From contig OX457036.1 of the NCBI GenBank assembly GCA_949752735.1, positions 93,228,868 through 93,292,867 of the forward strand: DNA of 64,000 nt, given 5' to 3'. The first letter of the stretch is position 1. The number at the start of each line of letters is the position of its first letter. Positions 54,126 to 64,000 of this stretch are shown piece by piece. Origin of the DNA: Lumbricus terrestris (Eukaryota > Annelida > Clitellata > Crassiclitellata > Lumbricidae). The notes beneath the pieces are model-generated. The model searched no databases. It was given only the letters and a program-made list of their open reading frames with translations, and was not told the DNA's origin. The translations under genes were made by a program, and so were the position numbers.

Positions 54126-54310
54126 GTCGTAGAGCATGTCTCGGGGAAATGTTAGCTCGTCAGGAGCTTTTCCTGTTCCTTACTGGTTGGATACAACGCT
54201 TCAATATTCAGTCTGGAGAAGACGGACAACAGATTGACGAAACACCGGTTGTTGAAATCACCGCGATGCCGCGACCATTTCATATCCGCATGATCCCAAG
54301 AGAAGCTTGA
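54126..54310 (+). CDS. P450 gene E exon 5
   Basis: 185 nt after tctgcag. It encodes GRRACLGEMLARQELFLFLT to MIPREA-TGA. Confidence 0.9.
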
Positions 54311-54964
54311 TTTAATGCCAAACTTTTAAAGAGACTTCGCTTGTTAGATTCTTGTATAGTAGACTAAATTCCTACCATGCTCCGTGTCAGACATTCTAGG
54401 GTACACAACGACTTTATCTGACCTTGCAGGCTTGCACAGAGAAAATCACGCAACGTGTCACCTTGTAAACAATTGCGTTTGACGTTTCAGATTCTATGTT
54501 GGAAGGCAACGGAAGTTGAGAGGGTCCGAAGAACGGCTAAACTCGAATCAATATAGGCTATATATTTTAAAAGTTATGTGAATTGTATTTGAGTTTAAAC
54601 TTAATTAGAAACGGAAATATTGTCAATGACGCCTTTAACAGTTATTGACAGCACTCTCCACCATATTAGTCGTATAAAGTTCGCTTTAGGCTTTAGATCT
54701 GGGATTACTGCAAGAAGTTAAGTTGTTTCGCTACAAGTAGGCCAACTTAACTTCTTGCAGTAATTTCATCCGAAACACCGTCGCCAACTCTTATTAATTC
54801 TTTTGGGCAAATCAGTTTTTAAATTTCTGCTATTCCCCGATTCCCTAACAATCGTAAAACCAACACGAAAAAGGACAGATTGCAGCTACAGAAGTGGAAG
54901 TAAAAAAGGCATAGGTTAATATTAAAAGTGGCCTGTTGTCGTTGCTAATAATAAACATATCGAC
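54311..54964. other. 3' flank of gene E
   Basis: Homologous to 29234-29560 behind gene C in its first part. A short inverted pair (aagaagttaagttg/caacttaacttcttg) lies at 54712-54762. No gene is seen. Confidence 0.5.
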
Positions 54965-55734
54965 CATGGGCGCCCGCACATAGGGGCAAGAGGGGGCACT
55001 TGCCCCCTGGAAAATTGACACCTGTATGTTTTTAACTACCACTTTAGGGCTTTTAACAAATTTCTTGGCCTTGACCAATAATGATACGAATGATACAGAC
55101 AGTGGAAGTCAGAAATCTACATTTAAATAGATCCATAGAAATAAACACGCTCTTATAACTTTCTGCCTTGCATATTCAAGCTTTTTCTAAAAACTGCAAC
55201 AATGACCATTGGCTTTAAACCCTCCTGCGGGCACCCATGCAAACAGCAGGCCTATCGATTATGGCCTACTTGAGTGGAATTCAGCTGTAGTGCATATATT
55301 CACAACTGAATATTCACAACTGCAAAAAACTAAATACTAATGAAAAAATTTGAAAATGTCTCAAAGTACACTGAAATTACATCAGGGAGATCTGGTTATT
55401 CACCAGTATTGTAATTATATAAACCAAATCTGCTAGAAGCCAGGCTCCATTTTGTCCATTTTGCAAGCTGCCAGGCAGAATCCAGGGAGGTCAAACTGTA
55501 GATAAACTTGGCTCTGGTTATCACACCTCAGGATTTACACTCAAAACTGACAAAGAGAACTGTTCAAAAGAATTGATACCCACACTCATCTGATACTCGG
55601 ATCCTCCACTTTCCTAAACGACACCCGCATTAACAGTTACTCTGGCTCTCTGGCTACCAGACTCGGACCTCTTTCTGACTATTCTTTGGAATAGGCTTCT
55701 GACTCGATGCAGCACATGTGAAATCGCTGGTGCC

Positions 55735-55880
55735 CATAGGCGCAATCACGTCCTAAAAGTTGGGAGGGACCAAATGAATCACGTCCTAAAAGTTGGGGGG
55801 ACCATAATGATAAAGTCAATGGGACCACTCAAAAGTTGGGGGACGCGTCCCGTCGGTCCCATAGGGTGGTTGCGCCTATG
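55735..55880. mobile_element. Nested short hAT-like element (CATAGGCGCAA ends)
   Basis: 146 bp. Ends CATAGGCGCAA and TTGCGCCTATG, with a perfect octamer ctggtgcc on both sides (55727-55734 and 55881-55888). The insertion splits the word ctggtgccctgcgattgg, which is intact in the copy at 48593. Confidence 0.8.
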
Positions 55881-56217
55881 CTGGTGCCCTGCGATTGGCT
55901 TTCGAGTGACGCTTTAGAAACAGCTAGAGGAGCACTGTCTTGCCCCTTGAAAACTGACACCTACTTTTTGGTCATCTAAGCCTATTCATTCGTTCAATCT
56001 ATGGACTTATATAGCGCACCTTTAGGAAACTACTTTTAACGTCTGATTTTTTTAATTTTTAACATATTTCTAAGGAAACTATTCGTATTAAAAATTATAA
56101 TATGCACAAAATGAAACTGAGAAATATGCAAAAGAAACCTCTTTCAAAAATACCCGTATTCTTAATTTCCAGCATGACATTTTTGAAGCTCTTGTTACTG
56201 AAAAATTTAACCGTGAC

Positions 56218-57021
56218 CATAGATTGAGTATTCGTGACTTTAGGGTTTAATATTCGTAAATATTCGTGAATATTAAGATTTTTTAATATTCGTAAATATT
56301 CGCAAATATTCGTTAACGAATGAAGGTGAATGATCGAAACCGCAATGTTTAAGTTTCTGTAGGCTATGTCTTTACGACATTCACTCGCATCCAGGGCTAG
56401 GCTGAATTAAAATATGCAATGCGCTTAGCATGCTGAAATCGGGATAATTTTTACTTGTAGCTTAATCTGGCACTATTATTTCTTGCGTTGGTATTTATAT
56501 CTACTCATCCTGCTACACTGATATAAAATTACTTTATCAATTTCCAGTTACTATTATAGGCAGTCAAAGTTTATTGCTAATTTTAGCCTACTATTGCTGC
56601 TACTTGCCAAAGTGCCATCGGTGGCTCTGCCTCTTTTCAGTTGGGGAGGATGGCCGGAAGTCAGACAAAGACGTCACAAAGTGACTAACATTAAGTATCG
56701 AATGTGATATTAATGCCTCATGGCCACATTGGCCAGACCCAGCAGAGACCTTGAAGTTATTAACAATAAATATATTATAGTCATTGTCACCTACTGACAT
56801 AGGCCTATGCGTAGGCTAACTCAATTTTTTACAATTTATTCAGTAAAAGTTAAACATTTTAATTTTTCATAAATAAAAAAAATAAGAGTTGAAAATAAAG
56901 AATTTCTTGAAGGAACATAATTTTTTACGAATATAATATTCGTTGGCAGTTTTAATATTCGTTAATATTCGTGAATATTTGAAAATTTTAATATTCATAA
57001 TATGCGAATACTCAATCTATG
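56218..57021. mobile_element. Nested hAT-like element (CATAGATTGAGTATTCG ends)
   Basis: 804 bp. Ends CATAGATTGAGTATTCG and its complement, with a perfect octamer accgtgac on both sides (56210-56217 and 57022-57029). Subterminal regions are rich in aatattcgtgaatatt repeats on both sides. No transposase is seen. Confidence 0.82.
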
Positions 57022-57088
57022 ACCGTGACTATCGAAATTTTTTTGCCCTCCCCCTGCAAAAATTTCTCCGGGCGCCCATGATATCGAC

Positions 57089-58115
57089 CATCAATTTGTC
57101 ACATTCCCAAGTCATGGGAAACCTGAAAGAAATTAATTTAGGTGACGTGACTTATGATGAATAATATAATTCCATCGATCCGTGGATTTTTCTTGCAATG
57201 GCACGACGAGATGACATTAATTTTGACAGTAGAGTAGGTTCTAAAATAAAAGCAAGTTTTTATCATATTTAATGTCAGACGTCATTGTAGACTGTTCATA
57301 AGACTATACTCACGGAAAAGAAAACTTTGCACTTTTGAAGACATGGACTTTATGTTTGAAAGCTGGAGTTTATGTTTTAAAACAAAGATATGTAACTTTC
57401 CAAAGGCTTATGTGTTGTACTGGAACCAATTACCGAAAGCTTTAGACAGAACTGATTCACGCATCACATATCTAAATGCGTTAATTTTGTTTCGTGCAAC
57501 ACTGAATTAATTCATTTTCGTTCTAAAAGAACTTCGCTTTTTAAAGAACTGAATAAAATCAGAGTTGTAAGCTTAGACCTATATATATAGGGTGGGCAAA
57601 AAAAAACGGTTTTTTGTCAATATTTTGACCAAAAGTAAGAATTTCGAAATGAAATTTTACACGCTTATCGACAATTCTTATTTACACATCAGGGTTCGAT
57701 TTCATCAAAATATTTCAAACAGAACAAAAGTTATATCACTTTTAGTGAGAACACCCACCGTGCACACATGGGAACGTTGTCAAGTTCAGAAGAAGTGATG
57801 GTATATTATTAGAGTCGAGGCTGGAATCAAGATATAGCGCCCTTGATAAACTCTACTCATATATAATTGAATAGAATCGTGTAAACACGTGATCAGAAGG
57901 TGCATACTAATCTGACTGTGATAAGCCTCGAGGTTTGATTGAGATAATTATAAGCATCCCATCTCCCGTTGAAACCAGCCATCTGCAAGTAGCCTATATT
58001 TTAAATTCGGAATTTGCGGCGAAGGTCCAAACTTCGACAAGACTGAACAGAACCCAGCTGCTATTTATGTTTATAATCTTTTAGAGTCGCCTTTGTTAGC
58101 ACTGTGATTTATCAC
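57089..58115. other. Intergenic sequence with mariner end fragment
   Basis: No gene seen. 57588-57762 starts TATAGGGTGGGCA and ends tagtgagaacacccaccg; it is the same terminal fragment as 43358-43515. Confidence 0.5.
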
Positions 58116-58422
58116 CATTGGCGGAGTTTATCAGGGACTAGGGGCTAATTAAGCCCCCAAGAAGGTCCAGATTAATCTTTTTTACCGTGTAAATGGTATC
58201 TTTACCCGGACTTAGCCCCCAAGAACTCTCAATCCAATGAGTAAAAAAGGGTCATCAAATTTTTGTCCGGGAAAATAGTAATTTTCATGAGATTTCAACT
58301 TGACGACTTTTAAACAAAAGATCGTCAACTTTTTGGCCGAGAAAATATTGTCGGCGCGCTCGTTGTAGACCAAATTTTTTCTTCAGCCCCCCACCAGGAA
58401 CGGAGACCAAACTCCGCCCATG
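58116..58422. mobile_element. Short hAT-like element (CATTGGCGGAGTTT ends)
   Basis: Ends CATTGGCGGAGTTT and AAACTCCGCCCATG, flanked by ttatcac on both sides. Third member of the 4287/14778 family. Confidence 0.65.
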
Positions 58423-58818
58423 TTATCACCAAAGTCCAAAGATCTTATGTTTTCTACAGAGAATTTAATGTTTGTATAACATCGGATTGACCGCCTTCAT
58501 TAAAAACCTTCAACGTTCACGCCAATGCGCATGCGCGAACATCCTGTGTAAAAGGTGCGATCCTCCATCCGCAATTCCGCATGCCACGCCTATCAACTCA
58601 CTCTAAGTCAGACCACTACACCATGAGCCAGACTAATAAATTATTAAAGTCCACAGACTAATAGATTAGAGCAAGCAGAATAAACAATTAGAGTCCGCAG
58701 ACGAATGAAAACTTGTCGCCTTCAACAAGGCGGCCTTGCCTACTCCGAGTTCACATCGCTTCATACACGTAGGTGAGTTCGCTGTTTCTTCAAATCTGTC
58801 ACCGATTAGACTACTACT

Positions 58819-58987
58819 CAGTGGTGTAGTCCTAAAAAATGAAGTGGGGGGGAAGCCTGGAAATTGAAGTGTGGGGACGCCTGGGGAATTGAAGTAGAAA
58901 CTGTAGCAAAAAGAGCAATCTTGCAAGAATTTTGCAAAAAGTGGGGGGGACGGCGTCCCCCCGCGTCCCCGCCCCACTACACCACTG
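58819..58987. mobile_element. Short hAT-like element (CAGTGGTGTAGT ends)
   Basis: 169 bp. Ends CAGTGGTGTAGT and ACTACACCACTG, with a perfect octamer ctactact at 58811-58818 and 58988-58995. Confidence 0.82.
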
Positions 58988-59663
58988 CTACTACTAGACA
59001 GCCACTATATAAAAATCTCTTTCGAGTCATTCTCTACTGACGCCATTTTATTTAACGGGGTCAATGTTTACGAGTTAGGTATAAAAAAGACATGAAAACA
59101 ACTAGAACTGAACCCAAAATAACCGTTGCAATGTGCAAATGAGCACTGCATAAGCTAGGTTGAGGAGAGAATTAGGCAGATTCATAAATGTTTACTTACG
59201 CAAAAGTAGTGACAATTTAGAAAAACTAATTTATCGCCTTATATTATCTCGATATTAGGCCTAACAACGATATTTTATTATTATTTATTTTATTTCAGAA
59301 ATTTATATAGCGCCTCTTCGAGGTAGGCTACTCAGAAGCGCTCCCGGCCCAACCACGGCTAAATAAAAGAGTTTTTGTGTTCTTAAGGAACAGAGCGGAG
59401 TGTCTCCTGGGAATTAGCCTAAGCGCAGTGCAACGGGGATACCATTCCAAGCTGTAGGACCTGCAACAGAGAATGAACGACGCTGTCGGATAGCAGAACG
59501 TGAGCGGGGAACCAGAAGCTCAGCTTGGTTCGACGATAAAATAAATGATGAGTAGGCTACGCCTATTATTAAAATAATAGTGTCTGCTGCTATTAGGCCT
59601 ATTGTTTTATCCCCATGTCAAATGGGGATAAAACAATAATAATAATTATAATAATAGCCTAAT
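58988..59663. other. Intergenic repeats upstream of gene F
   Basis: 59290-59530 is a repeat starting tttatatagcgcctcttcga, the inverse of the 3' end seen in LINE/SINE tails here. A perfect small hairpin (gttttatccccat/atggggataaaac) lies at 59602-59634. No gene is seen. Confidence 0.5.
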
Positions 59664-60025
59664 TGTCTTGTCTTTAATCTTCCTCGATTCGAGAGTTGGT
59701 CGCTTCATGGACACACCTTCGCCACTTTTCCTGTCCTCCGTCTCCTTCAGTATCCGTTCGAATGGTAGTTCCATCCACGTGATGATATTAGTGATCCATC
59801 CCATCCTGGGTCTTCCCCTAGCTATAAATTACCCTAACTTAAAATAAATGATGAGTAGGGTAATTTATAGCCAGGGGAAGACCCAGGATGGGATGGATCA
59901 CTAATATCATCACGTGGATGGAACTACCATTCGAACGGCTACTGAAGGAGACGGAGGACAGGAAAAGTGGCGAAGGCGTGTCCATGAAGCGACCAACTCT
60001 CGAATCGAGGAAGGTTAAAGACAAA
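59664..60025. repeat. Near-perfect inverted repeat of a LINE 3' end
   Basis: Two arms of about 170 bp (59664-59834 and 59860-60025) separated by about 25 bp. The right arm reads on the + strand with GRPRMGWITNIITWME at its start and, after a frame change, WRRRVHEATNSRIEEG; this is a common C-terminal tail of LINE ORF2 proteins. The arms differ at about five places, so the palindrome is recent. Confidence 0.72.
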
Positions 60026-60187
60026 GACAATTTATAGCCAACTTGGTCGACGAGATTATTACAAACGTCGCAATATTATTTATTGCACAGTATAATTATG
60101 AGTGACCATCGATCAGTTTGTCGTTTTGTATCATGGATGAAAGTCTTTGAAGGTTTTGCTGTTCCGAAACAGGGAATATCTCCAAAG

Positions 60188-60417
60188 ATGTTTCTGTTCA
60201 CGGATTTCCTTTGGTTTTCGCTGATGTTCATCACCATTTCCATCTTGACAAAAGTATTCAGGAAACGGTCCGCAAGCAGAAGGTTCCCACCGTCTCTTCC
60301 TTCGTTACCTTTCGTCGGATCTTTGCCATTCATCCGGAAATTTGACAAGATACATGAGTTTTTCATGAGTAAAGCTGATCAACTTGGACCGATCTTTACC
60401 TTCAGCGACGGGCGAAG
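60188..60417 (+). CDS. P450 gene F exon 1
   Basis: 230 nt, donor CGAAG|gtaaac. Very similar to exon 1 of gene E, and the similarity continues into the intron. Confidence 0.9.
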
Positions 60418-63400
60418 GTAAACTTTTTAGACTGAAGGACTCAATAATAGAAAATATATTCTCGGTGGACTTCAGTGTCTTTAGCCATCACATATTTCTA
60501 GTGCATACGCAGTTGCGCTGGCCAACAGCTGGTTAGGCTGTGACTATGAGGTTATCACTCATGAAGAGCACACAACCTGTGGAATATTATTTTAAGCACA
60601 ACTTCGATTATAGGCGTAAGTCCGTGAGCAATGTGTCAAACAAACATTTATCGGATCCGTATGATTTCTGGTCACTAATCACAACTGCTATCTTCGTTCA
60701 ATGACTATTCTAGATGCCCCACTGCTGCACTGCAGTGTACAGTCCACACGAGAAATCTAATAAAATTACTAACGTCACTGTTCTCATTAGACTGGTTCGT
60801 TTGCTATTTTCTATATAAAACTCTTGCTAGGCCCTAAATAATTTCTACCGTTGACATACATGATTGTTTTGACGCACAAGACAGCAATTATGGTTAGCAG
60901 TCAACATAATGCGCGCACAACTTTTTTGTGTAATCTTTGTACTTTCGTTAAAAACTTGAAGCGTTCGCGCTCATGCACAATTGCACATGCGCGGGAATCT
61001 GGTGACAAAAGACCGACCCGCCATGATGCACTTCTGTCTACTCTTTTCGTCTTCAAGCTGAACTGAAGTCATAGTTATAATGCTGTTCAATGTACAGACC
61101 AAAATCTAGGACGGTTCCACGACAACGACTGGTTAAACGAAAGCTACACATTATGTCTCAAGGTCACTGTTAGTTATCCTTATCAAGTTTAACCATTGCG
61201 GCTATTTGCTGATTTAAAGAGTTTAAAGTCCGCAGTAAAGGCCATGACACACTGTCGTTAACAAATCGAGTGTTAGGCCGACTCGATTTTCAGCGAGCCA
61301 TGATCTGCGCTCTCGATTGTCTACTTTTTATTTCAAACCGGAGACAGAGAAGAGTCATTTGATTGCGAAGTAAGCATGGCAGTAACTCCAGAGTTCGAAG
61401 AGGGTTAGAGTCAATTAAGATATGTGAGCAAGTCGTTACATAACTAGGCCTACTTACATATTATCCTACTTAGGTTACAGATGATGTCGCGGTTTCCAAG
61501 TAGTATGAGTTGGGTAGACAAAGCAGTTAAATCTCCCTTTTACCCTAATTGTCACATCGTTTACCGTGTACACTATAATCAATCAACCCTCTTGTCATTT
61601 TTTCACTTCATATTCAACTCTCAGCTTTCTTATCTGCCGTCAATTTACGCGCACTCGGATTCTAGTATCGATTCCTTAAAACATCTTCTCTACAATTTGT
61701 ACGAGACTGGTAGTTAAAACTTAAGAGCGAACAACATGAGAATTTTAGACGCAAGTGCAAGTGCTTTACACTGAAGTCAAATAATGCTCTTTTTGCGAGA
61801 AGCTCTTTATAAAATGATCAAATGCAATAGAGGAAGAATCTTGAGGAAAATGCTGTTTTATCCCTGTGGAGTCTTGAGGAAAATGCACAGCTTATACAGT
61901 TATGTGCTCCTGGGAATACCTATGGACAACAGACATGCATATAGACTAAACTCATAGGCGTAGGGGACATTTCGGCAGTGGCGGGCAAAGATTTTTACTT
62001 TTGCCCGAAAAGTATAGCCTACATTAAAAATTTTTGGCCGACCGCAAGTCACCCAAATTTTTTCATCGACCAAATTTCTGATGACCTTTTTTAGTCATCT
62101 CGATTTCCCACCCAAAAATAACTGATGAATTATTTTAGTCATTTCGTACAATCTTTAGAAAATATATAGCCTGGCTGTTTTATCCCTGTGTACCTGAAAA
62201 AATTCTTCCATGCCTGTTTGCCCGAAAAAAGGTTCGTCCGCCCATGCCTGTTTTGTCCGAAAAACACATTTGCCCGAAATTTTTGGGGCATTTTGCATTT
62301 GCCCTCTGGACCCCCGACTCCTATGCCTATGACTAAAATCATATAGTTCCAATCATGTGCATGTTTATATGAATCTTTTATTAATCGTGATTTTTTTTCT
62401 AATAGGAAATTGTAAATTGCCACACATTGCTGCTGATTGACGCTAAGAACCCAGCAGACAATCTTTGCTACCAGAGCATTGTCAGGGCAGTCATGCAAGT
62501 GACTAGTGCAGAGGAATGAGCTATGCACAAAATAAATACTCGGGAGGGCAAATATTCTGGCAAGGTAACGACCAGAGCAGGGAATTTCCCCTCGTAGGGC
62601 CTATATCTTGCTGTAGCGCCGCCATTGCTTAGTGTAATCGTTGGGGATTCGTAATTGATGCTGCTCTGTGCAATTGTTTCAGCCTCTGTCTTACACTGAA
62701 CAGCAAAGAGACTATAGAAGATGCGCTGGTCAATAATTCAAAATGTTTCGCAGGAAGAGCTAGCTTCTACATGGAACGAATTACTAATAAAAACGCAAAA
62801 GGTCTGTCACAGTATAGGATCTTGTTGATCTTATTGAATAGTAAAATTTGCAGAAGAGATCTCAGAGACCAAATTAGATGATTTTAGCCTCGCTGTGAGA
62901 TTCATTAAGATCTCAGCATGAATGTTCAAATACATCCATAAATGCTTTAGATAGATTTTCACAAAATTTTACGAACAATTTTGAATTGTTTCTGCTGCAG
63001 GAATCTTAGGTAAAGATTTTTCAGATGACTTTAAAAACTATCACAAGATTTCACTATCTGTTCTCGGAGAATTTGGATTTGGAAAGAAGCCTCTAATGGA
63101 GACAAGAATTTTAGAAGAATTTGAGGCCATGGAAGTTTTCCTACGTGCTAAGGAAGGGAAAGAATTTAATCCAAGTGAAATGGCACGCCTGTGCACTTAC
63201 AATGTCACCAAGAACATTCTATTTGGAAAGCGAGAAGACTATGAGAGTGGACCAGACGAAATCTTTCAACTTCTAACGGTATACGTAAGGAGCATCAGTT
63301 CCGCGATTGACGTTGCACCTTCTCTTCTAAAGCTACTCCCTCATTTTAGCCGCAAAGTAAGATTATGCGTACAGAGTATATCCAAAATGTGTGACAAACT

Positions 63401-63797
63401 TGAGGAAGAAATTGAACATATCAAGAAGAATGGCATAGTCGAGTGTTTCGTATCTAGTTATCTAGCAAAAGTGGGTCCAGATTACGACCACGAGCAGCTG
63501 ATTTACACAACAAAAGACCTGATTACTGCTGGATCTGAAACTACTTCGACAACTCTTTTATGGTTGTTGGTGTTCATTGCTAATAACCCGTCGATCCAAG
63601 AACGTCTTCAGAAAGAGATTGATGAAGTGATTCCGAGACTTAGACTTCCATCACTTTACGATGAACCAAAACTTCCACTTGTTGAAGCGACTATTCTTGA
63701 GATCATGCGTTTGAGAACTATTGTTCCTCTTTCTATTCCTCACCTGACGTTAAGCGACTCAATGGTCTGCGGCTACTTCATACCAGTTGGGACTAAA
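60188..63797 (+). CDS. Cytochrome P450 gene F (CYP2-clan), exons 1-3, runs off the window
   Basis: Exons are 60188-60417, 62683-62801 and 63001-63797, all open and in phase; exons 4-5 must lie beyond 64000. Residues visible: anchor helix FLWFSLMFITISILTKVF, PPSLPSLPFVGSLPF, exon 2 with LCLTLNSKETIEDAL, exon 3 with FNPSEMARLCTYNV, AGSETTSTTLLW and E-I-M-R. It is a microsomal CYP2-clan enzyme, closest to genes C and E. Another ATG lies in frame 30 codons upstream (60098), but the start at 60188 has the same context as genes B and E. Confidence 0.88.
60418..62682. other. Gene F intron 1
   Basis: 2.3 kb. The first part matches the start of intron 1 in gene E and the last part matches its end; the mariner and foldback elements of gene E are absent. 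A hAT-like element lies at 61953-62331. Confidence 0.65.
61953..62331. mobile_element. hAT-like element (CATAGGCGTAGG ends)
   Basis: 379 bp. Ends CATAGGCGTAGG and CCTATGCCTATG, flanked by actaaact and actaaaat (seven of eight identical). The interior has gcccgaaaaa words shared with the ends of the inverted duplication at 21182-21270 and 39540-39640. Confidence 0.7.
62683..62801 (+). CDS. P450 gene F exon 2
   Basis: 119 nt between tttcag and gtctgt. It encodes LCLTLNSKETIEDAL and CFAGRASFYMERITN. Confidence 0.9.
63001..63797 (+). CDS. P450 gene F exon 3
   Basis: 797 nt between ctgcag and gtaagt, open throughout. The K-helix reads EATILEIMRLRT. Where paralogues have DDQPKLPF it has YDEPKLPL, two changes in an otherwise constant segment. 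Confidence 0.92.
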
Positions 63798-64000
63798 GTA
63801 AGTTTACCATGATTCGAATCATTTTAGCAGCGGATCGGATGTAAAGTGACAAAAAGTTTTCCTCTGATGAATCATTGGTGGAAATAAGCTACCCCTAACC
63901 AGGCATTTAACATTTTACACATCAGTCATAAATTTTCGATTTGAAGACGTGTGCTAGTATTTTATACGCGGAATGTAAAAGACTTCCATTATTTGAAACA

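Larger units (their letters stand above)
41331..54310 (+). pseudogene. Cytochrome P450 gene E (CYP2-clan), five exons, broken in exon 2
   Basis: Exons are 41331-41560, 47247-47370, 51072-51868, 53487-53619 and 54126-54310. All splice signals are normal and exons 1, 3, 4 and 5 are open, with the usual CYP2-clan marks: anchor helix, PPSLPSLPFVGS, AGSETT, E-I-M-R, FIPERF and FSLGRRACLGEMLA. Exon 2 is 124 nt instead of 119; the extra five bases at 47331-47337 (TTAGGCT against TC in gene F) create an in-frame TAG just after the residues AGRASY. Without them the protein would have the family length of 487. Introns 1 and 2 are swollen by mobile elements. It may be a young pseudogene, a polymorphic null, or use an alternative transcript. 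Confidence 0.8.
54965..57080. mobile_element. hAT-like element with CATGGGCGCCCGCA ends, carrying nested insertions
   Basis: Perfect 8-bp duplication atatcgac at 54957-54964 and 57081-57088. Without its two inserts (55735-55880 and 56218-57021 with one target copy each) it would be about 1150 bp, like its relatives. Confidence 0.82.

Overview
The window is eukaryotic nuclear DNA: AT-rich, intron-containing and very rich in repeats. A tandem cluster of CYP2-clan cytochrome P450 genes lies on the + strand. An intact Gmr1-type Ty3/Gypsy retrotransposon, a group described from deuterostomes, and foldback elements with tandem-repeat arms, known from sea urchin TU elements among others, point to a marine deuterostome invertebrate. 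An echinoderm is plausible, but the species cannot be read from the sequence.

The P450 genes share one five-exon plan: exon 1 of about 230 nt (membrane anchor and proline hinge), exon 2 of 119 nt, exon 3 of 797-800 nt (I helix and ExxR), exon 4 of 133 nt (PERF region) and exon 5 of 185 nt (heme loop to stop). Intron phases are 2, 1, 0 and 1. Gene A (969-3759) holds exons 3-5 and has a 1-nt frameshift. Gene B (7937-14235) is complete, with exon 4 present twice in an identical 475-bp tandem duplication. Gene C (23958-29233) has exons 3-5 only. Relic D (from 30342) is a dead exon 4 split by the retrotransposon. Gene E (41331-54310) has all five exons but a 5-nt insertion with a stop in exon 2. 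Gene F (60188-63797) has intact exons 1-3 and runs off the right edge. A and B form one subfamily; C, E and F form another.

Almost everything else is mobile or repetitive DNA. A 7.4-kb Gmr1-like element lies at 30455-37902 (minus strand), with near-identical 1034-bp LTRs, a 4-bp target duplication and one open Gag-PR-IN-RT-RH reading frame. There are several families of short non-autonomous hAT-like elements with 8-bp target duplications, some nested. Mariner-like elements with CAGGGTGG ends sit at TA sites. At least three foldback elements have inverted arms built from short tandem repeats. Other contents are LINE fragments, a tRNA-derived SINE, an inverted duplication (21.2-24.0 kb against 37.9-39.6 kb) and many microsatellites.

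The most interesting signal is at single-base scale. TAGGCCTA and relatives (TAGGCTA, TAGCCTA, TAAGCCTA) are scattered through non-coding DNA. Wherever two diverged copies of a repeat can be compared, one copy has a plain TA where the other has TA-(3 to 5 nt)-TA. This is the form expected of Tc1/mariner-type excision footprints. One such event appears to have inactivated exon 2 of gene E.
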